Source: CAZWBR01 sp964632305 (GTDB lineage: Bacteria > Bacteroidota > Bacteroidia > Bacteroidales > Prolixibacteraceae). Taken from it: a DNA stretch of 56,896 nt. This document shows, in pieces, positions 15,787 through 25,584 of this stretch. The first letter of the stretch is position 1, and each line of letters starts with the position of its first letter. The stretch lies in assembly GCA_964632305.1 (NCBI GenBank), contig CAZWBR010000027.1, positions 1 through 56,896 on the forward strand, given 5' to 3'. Made by a program: the position numbers and the translations under genes. The notes under the pieces are model-generated. The model was not told the origin of the DNA, ran no database searches, and saw only the letters and a list, made by a program, of their open reading frames with translations.

Positions 15787-17685
15787 TCATTTCTTCCTGT
15801 TCCAGTTCCCCTGTCCTTTGCCGAAAAGCTTAATTTCGAGATCAGGCCGATTCATCCGACGCAGCTCATTTCTCAAGTCCCGCTGATAATCACTCTTATA
15901 CCAGAAAAAGAATTTCCGCTGGGCCAGCTTCTGTTCCTGGCTCCTGGCCGAGAACACCTTTTCGAGCGTGTAGGGATGATAACCGGAATAATAGATCACC
16001 GTGGCCAGGGTCATCGGGGTTGGCGTAAAATCCTGTACCTGCTCTAATTTAAAATCCAGTGCTTTGGTCTCAGCAGCCAATTCGGCCATATCCTCCATCT
16101 GACTACCCGGGTGGCTCGAAATAAAATAGGGGATCAGTTGCTGCTTCAACCCTGCATTCTCATTAACCGAGTCAAAAAATTTCTTCAGTTTAAAGAACAA
16201 GGCGAACGGAGGCTTCCGCATCACCGACAAGACCTTGTCCGAGGTGTGTTCAGGCGCAACTTTCAAGCGTCCTGAGACATGGTTTAGGATCACCTGTTCA
16301 AGATATTTGAGATTAGCCTGGTTTACCTTCTCATCCTTGGATCGGTGAAAAACCAGATCATAACGGATGCCACTGCCGATAAAGGCCTTTTTCACCCCGT
16401 TCACCCGGGTCACCTTACGGTAGAGCTCACTCATCGGTCGGTGATCGGTGTTCAGGTTATGACAGACTGATGGATAGATACACGAGGGCCTTTTACATTT
16501 CCGGCATATCTCCTTATCAAACCCAGCCATGCGGTACATATTGGCCGAAGGCCCCCCCACATCGGAGATATACCCTTTAAAATCGGGCATCTCCACGACC
16601 TGCTCCACCTCCTTTAACACCGATTCTTCCGAACGGGAGACAATAAATTTCCCCTGATGGGCCGAGATCGTGCAGAAAGAGCACCCCCCAAAGCAACCGC
16701 GATGGATATTGACCGAATGCCGGATCATCTCATAAGCCGGAATAACCCCCTTACCGTTATAGCGCGGATGCGGAAGACGCGTAAAGGGAAGCGCCGAATA
16801 ATGATCGACCTCCTCAGTCGAAAGAGGGGGCCACGGCGGGTTCACCACGATTTCCCGACCTTCAACCCGCTGAACCAGCTTGCGCGCCTCCATACGATTT
16901 GACTCCTCTTCGATATGACGGAAGTTTTTAGCATAGTTGATCTTCTCGGCCCGACATTGTTCATGCGAGAAGAGCTCCAGCTCTTCCCACTTCTCTACCG
17001 TATCGTATTCCTGGTACCGCTCCACCACGAAGGCCGTTTGGGGAATCGTGGTAATCGCCTTCATTTGTTTACCTTCGCGAAGCTGCCCCACCAGTTCAAT
17101 CAGCGACTTCTCCCCCATCCCGTAAAAAAGAAGATCAGCCTTTGAATCAATCAGGATCCCGGGTTTCAGCTTGTCCGACCAATAGTCGTAATGGGTCAGG
17201 CGGCGTAACGAAGCTTCGATCCCCCCAATGATAACCGGAACATCCGGATAAAGCTCTTTGAGAATATTGCAATAAACGATCGTTGCGTAATCGGGGCGGG
17301 CCCCTGCACGATCGCCGGGGGTATAGGCATCGTTGGAGCGCTTCCGCTTATTGGCCGTGTAATGATTGACCATCGAATCCATACACCCTGCCGTGACGGC
17401 GAAAAAAAACCGGGGACGCCCCATCTTCTTGAAGTCCCGCAGATCATCCTGCCAGTTAGGCTGAGGGACAATAGCCACCCTCAACCCCTCCCGTTCGAGT
17501 ATCCGGCCAATGACGGCCGCCCCAAAAGAGGGATGATCGACATAGGCATCCCCCGAAAAGAGGACCACATCCAACTCTTCCCAGCCCTTGGCCTTCACCT
17601 CTTTGGCCGTGGTGGGCAACCAATCATTTATGGTATAATTATTCAAAATCAAAACTTTTCGACAAAAATACTCTAAACTTGTCAA
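15787..17685 (-). CDS. YgiQ family radical SAM protein
   Basis: 632-aa (UPF0313) radical S-adenosylmethionine protein. The CxxxCxxC motif is in HRGCFGGCSFCTIS, and N-terminal DUF (INDWLPTTAKEVKAKGWEELDVVLFSGDAYVDHPSFG) and C-terminal regions (QVQDFTPTPMTLATVIYYSGYHP) are typical. Extra cysteines in KEICRKCKRPSCIYPSVCHN may bind a second cluster. The reaction is unknown. The ATG at 17685 adds about 20 residues before the conserved INDWLPTT; TTG codons a few residues before INDWLP are alternative starts. It is divergent from the acyltransferase gene at 17763. Confidence 0.93.
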   Translation of the reverse strand: MTSLEYFCRKVLILNNYTINDWLPTTAKEVKAKGWEELDVVLFSGDAYVDHPSFGAAVIGRILEREGLRVAIVPQPNWQDDLRDFKKMGRPRFFFAVTAGCMDSMVNHYTANKRKRSNDAYTPGDRAGARPDYATIVYCNILKELYPDVPVIIGGIEASLRRLTHYDYWSDKLKPGILIDSKADLLFYGMGEKSLIELVGQLREGKQMKAITTIPQTAFVVERYQEYDTVEKWEELELFSHEQCRAEKINYAKNFRHIEEESNRMEARKLVQRVEGREIVVNPPWPPLSTEEVDHYSALPFTRLPHPRYNGKGVIPAYEMIRHSVNIHRGCFGGCSFCTISAHQGKFIVSRSEESVLKEVEQVVEMPDFKGYISDVGGPSANMYRMAGFDKEICRKCKRPSCIYPSVCHNLNTDHRPMSELYRKVTRVNGVKKAFIGSGIRYDLVFHRSKDEKVNQANLKYLEQVILNHVSGRLKVAPEHTSDKVLSVMRKPPFALFFKLKKFFDSVNENAGLKQQLIPYFISSHPGSQMEDMAELAAETKALDFKLEQVQDFTPTPMTLATVIYYSGYHPYTLEKVFSARSQEQKLAQRKFFFWYKSDYQRDLRNELRRMNRPDLEIKLFGKGQGNWNRKK

Positions 17686-17712
17686 ACTTCACACTAAACA
17701 AGCTGCCCCACA

Positions 17713-17743
17713 TTTGATAATCTCCCGTAAATGATTATTTTTG
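17713..17743 (+). promoter_or_regulatory. promoter of the bifunctional acyltransferase gene
   Basis: TTTG (17713-17716), a 19-base spacer and TATTTTTG (17736-17743) match the Bacteroidota promoter consensus exactly. Transcription would start near 17750, about 13 bases before the ATG at 17763. Confidence 0.75.
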
Positions 17744-17762
17744 AAGGTAAACCACATCTGCG

Positions 17763-19556
17763 ATGAAACTTGTCAAACCACAGGATTTGATTAAAGCAAG
17801 CCCATTCATCCATTACCTCGGAGGGGAATATTTCGCCAGGATATTAATGCACCTCCTGAGGTTTAACCGAATTAACGACCTTTATGATCACGTCAGCGAC
17901 ACCTCCGGGATCGAAGCCATCGATGCGATTATCCGCCATCTCAACATCACCCTCGATATCGATGAAAAAGACCTGAAAAAACTCCCGGCCAGCGGCGGGT
18001 TTATCACGGTTTCAAACCACCCTTTCGGGGGAATTGATGGAATATTGCTGATCAAACTGCTTTCGATGGTCCGCGACGATCATAGAGTAATCGCCAACTT
18101 TCTGCTAAAGAAGGTTGAGCCTATTTCAGAATTTTTCCTGGCCGTCAATCCTTTTGAAAATATGCCTTCGGCTAGTTCGAGTGTTGGAGGACTGAAAACC
18201 GCGCTCGATCATGTCAAAAACGGTGGGGTACTCAGCATCTTTCCCGCCGGCGAAGTATCGACCACCTATTCCACCAACACCATTACCGACCGCGAATGGC
18301 TTTACTCAGCCCTCCGGTTCATCAAAAAAGCCAGGGTCCCCGTGGTCCCAATCTATTTCCATGGCCAGAACAGCAGGCTTTTCCATCTATTGGGAAGAAT
18401 TCACCCTTCCCTAAGAACGGCCAGACTCCCGTCAGAACTCCTGAACAAAAAAAACAAAACCATCAAAATCAGGATCGGGAAACCCATTACTATCAAAGAA
18501 CAGGATTTATTCACCGATCTCCACCAGTTCGGAAGGTACCTCAGGGCAAAAACGTATTGTTTCGACTCCGGTATCGAAGTAAAACGACTCTTCAATTATT
18601 CATTAAAAGCTATCCCGAAACCGGAACCCATCGCTCCGGCTCAACCAACGGAAATAATTGAAAAAGAGATTGCCTCAATGAAACCGGAGCACCATCTGTT
18701 CACCCTCAAAAATTATTCGGTCTATTGCGCCCCAACCTCTAAAATTCCCGTTATCCTGAATGAGCTGGGACGACTGCGCGAAATCACCTTCCGCGAAGTG
18801 GGCGAAGGGACCAACCGCCCGACTGATATCGACGAGTTCGACCTCTACTATTATCAGCTAATTATCTGGGATAATGAGGAAAAGAAGATCGCCGGCGGTT
18901 ACCGGATCGGGAAAGGTGCCGACATCCTTCAGCAATACGGCTTCCGCGGTTTTTACACCCAAAGCCTCTTCAAGATGAAACCTGGTTTCCGGCACACTTT
19001 GCTGCAATCCCTCGAACTGGGGCGTTCCTTTATTGTGAAGGAGTACCAGCGCAAGCCGCTCCCCCTCTTCCTGTTATGGAAGGGAATCCTCTATTTCCTG
19101 CTGAAAAACCCCGAATATCGCTTCCTGATCGGACCGGTCAGCATCAGCAATACCTATTCCGAAAAATCGAAAGAGCTGATCATCCGTTACATCATGTCCA
19201 ACTATTTCGATTATAAAAAGGCGGCATTGGTCAGCCCGAGAAACCAGTTTAAAGTAAAAACCAGGGATCCCCACCTGAACGACGCTCTCCGCAATATGAG
19301 CCATGATCTTGGGTCACTCGATAAATTTATCGGCGACATCGATCAACATAATACCGGATTGCCGGTGCTGCTGAAGAAATACCTGGGTCTGAATGCCAAA
19401 ATTATCGCTTTCAATGTCGATCCTAAATTCAACAATTGCGTTGATGGATTGATTGTTCTGGATATCTATGCCGTTCCGATCGAGACGATCGAATCCCTAT
19501 CGAAAGAGGTGAACGACATCAGCTTTCTCGACCGGTTCTATACCTCCAGGGAATAG
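17763..19556 (+). CDS. two-domain acyltransferase (PlsC-like + OlsB/GNAT-like), probable amino-acid lipid synthase
   Basis: 597-aa protein with two acyltransferase halves. Residues about 60-260 are PlsC-like: SNHPFGGIDG carries His86 and Asp92 (spacing HX5D) and FPAGEVST is the second block. Residues about 310-590 resemble the N-acyltransferase OlsB (FREVGEGTNRPTDIDEFDLYYYQLI, GGYRIGKG, ELGRSFIVKEYQ). The domain order and length match OlsF/GlsF proteins, which make ornithine or glycine lipids: the OlsB half N-acylates the amino acid, the PlsC half adds the ester-linked acyl chain. These are membrane lipids of many Bacteroidota. Which amino acid is used cannot be read from the sequence. It has its own perfect promoter. 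Confidence 0.88.
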   Translation: MKLVKPQDLIKASPFIHYLGGEYFARILMHLLRFNRINDLYDHVSDTSGIEAIDAIIRHLNITLDIDEKDLKKLPASGGFITVSNHPFGGIDGILLIKLLSMVRDDHRVIANFLLKKVEPISEFFLAVNPFENMPSASSSVGGLKTALDHVKNGGVLSIFPAGEVSTTYSTNTITDREWLYSALRFIKKARVPVVPIYFHGQNSRLFHLLGRIHPSLRTARLPSELLNKKNKTIKIRIGKPITIKEQDLFTDLHQFGRYLRAKTYCFDSGIEVKRLFNYSLKAIPKPEPIAPAQPTEIIEKEIASMKPEHHLFTLKNYSVYCAPTSKIPVILNELGRLREITFREVGEGTNRPTDIDEFDLYYYQLIIWDNEEKKIAGGYRIGKGADILQQYGFRGFYTQSLFKMKPGFRHTLLQSLELGRSFIVKEYQRKPLPLFLLWKGILYFLLKNPEYRFLIGPVSISNTYSEKSKELIIRYIMSNYFDYKKAALVSPRNQFKVKTRDPHLNDALRNMSHDLGSLDKFIGDIDQHNTGLPVLLKKYLGLNAKIIAFNVDPKFNNCVDGLIVLDIYAVPIETIESLSKEVNDISFLDRFYTSRE

Positions 19557-19633
19557 AAGCACCGAAATGATCGGCAATAAGCGATCGAATAATAAATTAA
19601 TCTATTCGAAAAGTAGAGAATCATTCCAATCTA

Positions 19634-19664
19634 TTTCTCAATTTCAATAGAAGAGTTATTTTTG
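19634..19664 (+). promoter_or_regulatory. promoter of the M13 peptidase gene
   Basis: TTTC (19634-19637), 19-base spacer, TATTTTTG (19657-19664); one mismatch to the -33 consensus. The predicted transcript start near 19671 is about 20 bases before the ATG. Confidence 0.6.
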
Positions 19665-19690
19665 ATGGTTCAAAAATCAACACTTCTAAT

Positions 19691-21721
19691 ATGAATAGAA
19701 ATTTCTTTACTCGTCCTCTCTTAATCGTGGCGGCTCTCGCGATGCTGGCGGCCTGCGGGGAGCAAAAAAAGCCCGATCCGGCGATTAATCTTTCCGACCT
19801 CGACACGACGGTGGTTCCCGGAAACGATTTCGACACCTATGCCAATGGCGGATGGAAAAAACTGAATCCATTACCCGCCGACCGCGGACGCTTCGGCTCT
19901 TTCGATCAATTGTCCGAACTGGCTGAGAAACAAGTCAACGACCTGGTCCAAAAAACAGCGGCCACCCAAAATGAGAAAGGCTCCGTTGCTGATAAAATCG
20001 CCACCCTGTTCAACATGGGAATGGACAGCGCTAAAATAGAATCGCAAGGGATCGAACCGATAAAAACTTATTTACAGGAAATCGAAACCATCGGATCGAC
20101 CCAGGATGTGGAAGCCGCGATAGGCAGGTTCCACCAAATGGGAATCTCACCACTCTTCGGATTCTACGGCTCCACCGATGCCCGCAACAGCACCATGGTG
20201 ATCGCCCAATTAGCTCAGGGAGGAATGGGAATGGCCGACCGCGATTACTACCTGAATGACGATCCCCACACGACCGAATTAAGAGCGAAATATGTGGAAT
20301 ATGCGACCAAAATGTTCGGTCTGATTGGTGATGACCAGGCCAAGGCCGCACAAAATGCCCAAAAGATAATGGCGTTGGAAACCCGCCTGGCCAAAGCCGC
20401 CATGAGCCGCCTCGAACAACGCGACCCAAATAAGATCTACAATAAGATGACGGTAGAACAGTTGACCGGCATAGCCCCGAATATCAACTGGATCAGCTAT
20501 TTCGATGCCGTTGGGGTCAGCAATCCCGGAAATATCAACCTCAACCAGCCAGAATTCATCAAAGAAGTCAGCCTTATGTTGAAAGAAGTGCCGGTCGAAG
20601 ATTGGAAAACCTATCTGCGCTGGAACCTGATCAACGCAACCGCACCTTATCTTTCTGCCGACTTTGTCAACGCTGATTTTGATTTCTACAGCAAGGCAAT
20701 GAGTGGCACAGAAGTGATGCGCCCTCGCTGGAAACGGGTCCTGGGCGTGACCAGCGACGCCCTCAGCGAAGCCATCGGACAGCTCTATGTTGCCCAGTAT
20801 TTCCCGGCCGAGTCAAAGGAACGAATGATCAAACTGGTGGAGAACCTCCGGGTATCCTTAGGCGAACGGATCAAAAACCTGGAATGGATGGGCGCCGACA
20901 CCAAACAGAAAGCGCTGGATAAACTCAATACCATCAACGTGAAGATCGGTTATCCCGATAAATGGCGCGATTACTCCGGCCTCGAAATCAAGGATGATGC
21001 CTATGTGCTCAACGTGCTTCGTTCGCAGGAATTCGAGATGGCTTATAACCGCAACAAGATCAACAAACCGGTCGATAAGGCCGAATGGTATATGCCCCCG
21101 CAGATGGTGAATGCGTATTACAGCCCCGACATGAACGAGATCGCCTTCCCGGCAGCTATCCTCCAACCCCCTTTCTTCTATAAGGATGGTGATGATGCCG
21201 TCAACTACGGAGCCATCGGCGTGGTTATCGGCCATGAGATGACCCATGGTTTCGACGACGAAGGACGTAAGTTCGACAAAGAAGGCAACCTGGCCGACTG
21301 GTGGACCGCCGAAGATTCCAAACTATTCGACGAACGCACCAGGGTCCTGGCCGATCAGTTCAGCAGCTTCGTGGTGCTCGACACCCTTCATGCCGATGGT
21401 AATCTTAGCCTGGGCGAAAATATTGCCGACCTGGGTGGATTGAATATCTCCTATCAGGCCTTCAAAAAAGCCAACACCCAGACAGAACCCATCAGCGGGT
21501 TCACCCCCGATCAAAGGTTCTTCCTGGCCTATGCCCACGTGTGGGCCCAGAATATCCGCGACAAGGAGATCCTGCGCCGCACCAAGGAAGATGTCCACTC
21601 TCTCGGACGTTTCCGTGTCCTGGGCCCGCTGCGCAATATGCCCGAATTCTATGCCGCCTTCAACGTACAGCCCGGACAGGAGATGTATCTTGAAGATTCT
21701 CAAAGAGTCAAAATCTGGTAG
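19691..21721 (+). CDS. pepO: M13 family (neprilysin/PepO-like) metalloendopeptidase lipoprotein
   Basis: 676-aa zinc peptidase that cleaves peptides in the cell envelope. The N-terminus is a lipoprotein signal peptide ending LAMLAAC, with Cys at the lipobox. The zinc site HEMTH is at residues 515-519, in VVIGHEMTHGFDDEG, and the third ligand Glu576 lies in GENIADLGGLNISY. NAYYSPDMNEIAFPAAIL provides the Asn-Ala-Tyr substrate-binding motif. The C-terminus ends with the family W (VKIW). Full length and intact. Own promoter upstream and a strong terminator downstream, so monocistronic. Confidence 0.96.
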   Translation: MNRNFFTRPLLIVAALAMLAACGEQKKPDPAINLSDLDTTVVPGNDFDTYANGGWKKLNPLPADRGRFGSFDQLSELAEKQVNDLVQKTAATQNEKGSVADKIATLFNMGMDSAKIESQGIEPIKTYLQEIETIGSTQDVEAAIGRFHQMGISPLFGFYGSTDARNSTMVIAQLAQGGMGMADRDYYLNDDPHTTELRAKYVEYATKMFGLIGDDQAKAAQNAQKIMALETRLAKAAMSRLEQRDPNKIYNKMTVEQLTGIAPNINWISYFDAVGVSNPGNINLNQPEFIKEVSLMLKEVPVEDWKTYLRWNLINATAPYLSADFVNADFDFYSKAMSGTEVMRPRWKRVLGVTSDALSEAIGQLYVAQYFPAESKERMIKLVENLRVSLGERIKNLEWMGADTKQKALDKLNTINVKIGYPDKWRDYSGLEIKDDAYVLNVLRSQEFEMAYNRNKINKPVDKAEWYMPPQMVNAYYSPDMNEIAFPAAILQPPFFYKDGDDAVNYGAIGVVIGHEMTHGFDDEGRKFDKEGNLADWWTAEDSKLFDERTRVLADQFSSFVVLDTLHADGNLSLGENIADLGGLNISYQAFKKANTQTEPISGFTPDQRFFLAYAHVWAQNIRDKEILRRTKEDVHSLGRFRVLGPLRNMPEFYAAFNVQPGQEMYLEDSQRVKIW

Positions 21722-21747
21722 AGCCCCTCTTCTGATTAAGCGACAGG

Positions 21748-21787
21748 AAACTCCCGCCCTCCTTTAGGATGGCGGGAGTTTTTTTAT
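21748..21787 (+). terminator. terminator of the M13 peptidase gene
   Basis: AACTCCCGCC and GGCGGGAGTT pair over 10 bp around a 12-base loop, followed by TTTTTT. It lies about 26 bases after the stop codon. Confidence 0.92.
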
Positions 21788-21948
21788 CTTTTCCGATGAT
21801 TAAAATCTGACCGTTCTTCTTTTGGCTTTATCAAAAATGATTACCTTTAAAGTTTGAATAGTTCGACAGGAGAAGAAAAAAATCCGGTCGTAACAATTGG
21901 GAAAACTTTACAGGAGACATTTGAGAATCAAGATCAAATTTTGCAACC

Positions 21949-22302
21949 ATGGCAAAACAGCAAAACAGAAAAGACCGTGAAGGGATCGTCTATTCCACGG
22001 CCAGCAATTTCGAATACAACTACACTCCGGAGGGCGAAACGTCAGAGACCCTGAAACCGGCGCAGCAAAACCTGAAGGTGATGCTCGATAAAAAACAACG
22101 CGCCGGGAAAGTCGTCACGCTGGTCTCCGGATTTATCGGGACGGAAGATGACCTGAAGGAGTTGGGCAAAAAACTGAAATCGAAATGTGGCGTTGGCGGA
22201 ACGGTCAAGGAGGGAGAAATACTGATCCAGGGCGATTTCCGCGACCGTATCATCGCCATGCTGCAGGCCGATGGCTATAAAGTTAAAAGAGTGGGCGGCT
22301 GA
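21949..22302 (+). CDS. yciH: SUI1/eIF1-like translation factor (YciH family)
   Basis: 117-aa protein. Residues about 45-115 are a SUI1 domain: VTLVSGFIGTEDDLKELGKKLKSKCGVGGTVKEG and ILIQGDFRDRIIAMLQADGYKVKRVGG. The Cys-Gly-x-Gly-Gly-Thr block is the hallmark. The N-terminal 40 residues are polar and probably disordered. Such factors bind the small ribosomal subunit and influence initiation; the bacterial role is modest and poorly defined. The ATG at 21949 matches the usual N-terminus. It is followed after 33 bases by the helicase gene and is probably co-transcribed with it. Confidence 0.93.
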   Translation: MAKQQNRKDREGIVYSTASNFEYNYTPEGETSETLKPAQQNLKVMLDKKQRAGKVVTLVSGFIGTEDDLKELGKKLKSKCGVGGTVKEGEILIQGDFRDRIIAMLQADGYKVKRVGG

Positions 22303-22335
22303 TCCCTTCCCGTTTTTACACCTAATCTTATTCCT

Positions 22336-25278
22336 GTGTACCAGAAATTTATAGTAACCATTTCAGAGCACCGTACTTTTGGCTACCTGCTCTATCCCTA
22401 TATCGTTGAACATCAGGAGAGCGACTCCTTCCTGCGTATCGTTCACCGGGCCAGGGAACACCACCTGAAAAACGATGATTACAGCTATTCGCCGCTCGAA
22501 AGCCAGATCGTCCGCCTGGCCGAAAAGTATTGCGACGAGAATCTTCTGAAGAAATTCAACCCTAAAGGGACGCTCAACGATTTTTACAAAGGCATAAAAG
22601 CCGATGAGTTCAACAAAAGGATTATTCCTTACATCGAAGAAATACTGATCAAATGCCTCGATCTGATCAAAGGTTCAAATATTGAGGCCTACGTCAAGAA
22701 GGCTAAATATTCAAACCTTTACCAGGAAGACCGGATCGACATTTGCAGTGAAGATACCGGGGCCGTCTTTAATTTCCGGCGACTGGAAGAGGAGACCCGC
22801 TATTTCCTCACCATCCGCCACGGCGAAGAACAACTATCGCTGCTCCATAAAAACATCGTCCTGTTGGCCAATGAGCCATGCCGGATCCTATACCAGAACA
22901 AACTCTACTATTTCGACGATATCTCCGGACACAAACTGGTCCCCTTCTACGAGAAAGAATACATAAGCATCCCGCGAAAAATAGAGGAGAAATATTACAG
23001 CACCTTCATCCTCCACGCCTTATCGGCGCAGGAAGTCAGTTATTCAGGTTTCAGCGTCGTCGAATCAACGCCTAAAATATCGGCACAGCTCTCCCTGGAG
23101 ATGGATATTACCTCTGAACCGGTTTTTATCCTCCGCTTTAAGTACGATAACCGTCTTATCTCGCCCGATGACGAACAAAAAAGGGTGGTCTCTTTTCATA
23201 AATCAGGCGACGACTTTGTCTTCCATCGCTTCAACAGGGATTTCAACCGGGAGGATACGATCTTCTTTCTCCTGAAAAAATATGGATTGGATGGACCTAA
23301 CCATGCCATGAAACTACGAAAAGATCTGACAGGCGAACCTCAAAACCAGATCTATACGGCCGTACAATGGCTCTCAAAACATCAAAAAGATTTGGAAGCC
23401 TGTGGAATATCGGTTGTTCAGGAACAACTCGAACAAAAATATTTCATTGGCAAGCAGGAGCTTAAAATCCGGATAACCGATACGAAGGATTGGTTCGACA
23501 TCTATGCCACGGTGCAGTTCGACGATTATATCATCCCTTTTATACGGCTCAAACGCTATATCCTCGGCGGGATACGCGAATACAAGCTGCCCAACGGCAA
23601 AATAGCCATCCTCCCTGAAGAGTGGTTTTCACGCTTCCGCGACATCTTCAACTTCGGTAAGACAGAAGAGCAAAAAATCAGGCTCAAATCAAGCTATTTC
23701 ATGCTGCTGGCGGAAAGCGACCTGGAGATCGATCCTGTTTTGCAGAAGAAGATTGAGGAGCTGAGCTCCGTACAACTATCAGGACAACAGTTACCGGAGG
23801 GGCTTCATGCCACGCTGCGAAGCTACCAGAAACAAGGCTACGACTGGATGTTCCATCTCTATTCCCATGCCATGGGCGGCTGCCTGGCCGACGATATGGG
23901 GTTGGGAAAAACGCTGCAGGCGATAACACTCCTGCTGCGGCTGAAACGGGAATCAAGCGAACAGCCCTTTTTCGAGCACGACGGCACCGGTCAGTTCTCC
24001 CTGTTCGGGGATGACCAACAACCATCCGAAGAGCGCCAGCCAGCCTCCCTGATCGTCCTGCCCGTATCGCTGGTCCATAACTGGGAAAACGAGATTCGGA
24101 AATTCGCCCCATCGCTTAAAGTCTACTCGTACACCGGGGCCCGCCGGAAGGAAAAAACCAGCCTTTCGGGAATAATCAACTTTTACGACATCATCCTGAC
24201 CACCTACGGAACGGCCCGAAACGACGCCGATATTTTGTCACACTACGAGTTTTTCTACCTCATCCTCGATGAAGGACAAAACATTAAAAATTCGGAATCA
24301 AAAACCTATCATGCCATAACATCTCTCCGGTCGAAATACCGGTTAGTATTAACCGGTACCCCGATAGAGAATTCACTCTCAGACCTTTGGTCACAGGTCA
24401 ACTTCCTGAATAAAGGGCACCTGGGATCGCTGGCTTTCTTCAAACAAAATTTCATCCAGCCTATCGAGCAGAACCAGGATGAGGAACAGGGCCACCGGCT
24501 CCATCATTTAATCCGCCCGTTCATCCTGCGACGGACCAAGGAACAGGTGGCCAAAGATTTGCCACCCCTGACCGAAGAAACCCTTAATATCGGGATGACC
24601 GCCGAGCAAAAAGCCTATTACGAAGAGGAAAAATCGGCCGTCCGCAACCTGCTGCTCGACAATATCCAGGATACGGGGACGGGGAAATCGGCCTTCGTGG
24701 TGCTGCAGGCCCTGACCCGCCTGCGACAGATCGCGATACACCCCCGGCTGATCGATCCCAAATCGAAGATCGAATCGGGCAAGTTCAACGAGATCCTCGA
24801 TATGATGAAGATCCTGGTGGCCGAAAATCACAAAATACTGGTCTTCTCCTCTTTTGTCAAGCACCTGAACCTGCTTTCCGAAGAGTTTGAGCAACGGAAC
24901 TGGGGCTTCAGCGTTCTGACCGGCCAAACCACCGACCGCAAAACCGTCATCGAGGATTTCCAGTCGAACCCGGCCAAAAATATCTTCCTGATCTCCCTGA
25001 AAGCCGGCGGCGTTGGACTGAACCTCACAGCAGCCGACTATATCTTTATCGTCGATCCGTGGTGGAACCCGGCTGCCGAGATGCAGGCCGTCAGCCGTGC
25101 CCACCGCATTGGCCAGGACAAGAAAGTCTTCGTCTACCGCTTTATCTCCGAAGAATCGATCGAAGAAAAGATCCAGATCCTGAAAGAGCGAAAATCGGCC
25201 CTGGCCTCCGAATTTATCACCACCGACAACCCGTTGAAATACATCTCAAAAGAAGATATCATCCAATTATTCGAATAG
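22336..25278 (+). CDS. SNF2-family DEAD/DEAH-box helicase
   Basis: 980-aa Swi2/Snf2-type ATPase translocating on DNA or removing bound proteins such as RNA polymerase. The start is GTG at 22336 (VYQKFIVTIS), the only reasonable start. Residues 1-480 form an accessory region of the bacterial SNF2 type. The helicase core holds Walker A (DDMGLGKT, about 518-525), motif II DEGQ (645-648, a variant of DEAQ/DEAH), motif III LTGTPIENSLSDLW, and the C-lobe motifs VLVFSSF-like (ILVFSSFVKHLNLL), SLKAGGVGLNLTAADYIFIVDPWWNPA and SRAHRIGQ. Full length. Probably second in an operon with yciH. Confidence 0.95.
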   Translation: MYQKFIVTISEHRTFGYLLYPYIVEHQESDSFLRIVHRAREHHLKNDDYSYSPLESQIVRLAEKYCDENLLKKFNPKGTLNDFYKGIKADEFNKRIIPYIEEILIKCLDLIKGSNIEAYVKKAKYSNLYQEDRIDICSEDTGAVFNFRRLEEETRYFLTIRHGEEQLSLLHKNIVLLANEPCRILYQNKLYYFDDISGHKLVPFYEKEYISIPRKIEEKYYSTFILHALSAQEVSYSGFSVVESTPKISAQLSLEMDITSEPVFILRFKYDNRLISPDDEQKRVVSFHKSGDDFVFHRFNRDFNREDTIFFLLKKYGLDGPNHAMKLRKDLTGEPQNQIYTAVQWLSKHQKDLEACGISVVQEQLEQKYFIGKQELKIRITDTKDWFDIYATVQFDDYIIPFIRLKRYILGGIREYKLPNGKIAILPEEWFSRFRDIFNFGKTEEQKIRLKSSYFMLLAESDLEIDPVLQKKIEELSSVQLSGQQLPEGLHATLRSYQKQGYDWMFHLYSHAMGGCLADDMGLGKTLQAITLLLRLKRESSEQPFFEHDGTGQFSLFGDDQQPSEERQPASLIVLPVSLVHNWENEIRKFAPSLKVYSYTGARRKEKTSLSGIINFYDIILTTYGTARNDADILSHYEFFYLILDEGQNIKNSESKTYHAITSLRSKYRLVLTGTPIENSLSDLWSQVNFLNKGHLGSLAFFKQNFIQPIEQNQDEEQGHRLHHLIRPFILRRTKEQVAKDLPPLTEETLNIGMTAEQKAYYEEEKSAVRNLLLDNIQDTGTGKSAFVVLQALTRLRQIAIHPRLIDPKSKIESGKFNEILDMMKILVAENHKILVFSSFVKHLNLLSEEFEQRNWGFSVLTGQTTDRKTVIEDFQSNPAKNIFLISLKAGGVGLNLTAADYIFIVDPWWNPAAEMQAVSRAHRIGQDKKVFVYRFISEESIEEKIQILKERKSALASEFITTDNPLKYISKEDIIQLFE

Positions 25279-25325
25279 CGTCCGATCTGCGATGAACCGA
25301 TGGCCGGGGACCGGCCGGGGCAATA

Positions 25326-25440
25326 CCATCGCCGGACTTCCTGTACTGTCTCTGTACTCTTTCTGTACTGTATCTGTACTATAAGAGTACAGAACAGGCA
25401 TTGAAACCTTATTGAAAATCTATTGAAGATACGGCGATGG
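25326..25440. repeat. 11-nt repeat array C with inverted flanks
   Basis: CCATCGCCGGACTT (25326-25339) is followed by four direct 11-nt units CTGTACTnnnn (25341-25384) and one inverted unit (25385-25395); TCTGTACT/AGTACAGA can pair around ATAAG. A second series of three 11-nt units starting ATTGAA (25400-25432) follows. The element closes with CGGCGATGG (25432-25440), the inverse of its opening CCATCGCCG. The 14-nt flank is identical to that of the array at 37958-38040. Confidence 0.85.
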
Positions 25441-25523
25441 CGGGGAGTTGCCCTGAATCGGGGAGTGATTTACATCCGGTCGAACAATAACCCGGAAATC
25501 GTAAGGCAGGGATATAAAAAACG

Positions 25524-25555
25524 AAAAGGACGATCCGGGGAGGATCTATCCTTTT
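25524..25555 (+). terminator. imperfect hairpin, possible terminator or leader structure
   Basis: AAAAGGA (25524-25530) and GATCC (25532-25536) pair with GGATC (25542-25546) and TCCTTTT (25549-25555), with a mismatch bulge between. It directly precedes the leader of the orphan 20-codon frame. Confidence 0.5.
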
Positions 25556-25584
25556 ACTAAAACTAACTAACTAAACCTAAACTT

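Noticed and set aside
25524..25555. Riboswitch before the 20-codon frame
   Set aside because: Only one short imperfect hairpin is visible and no known aptamer pattern was recognised.
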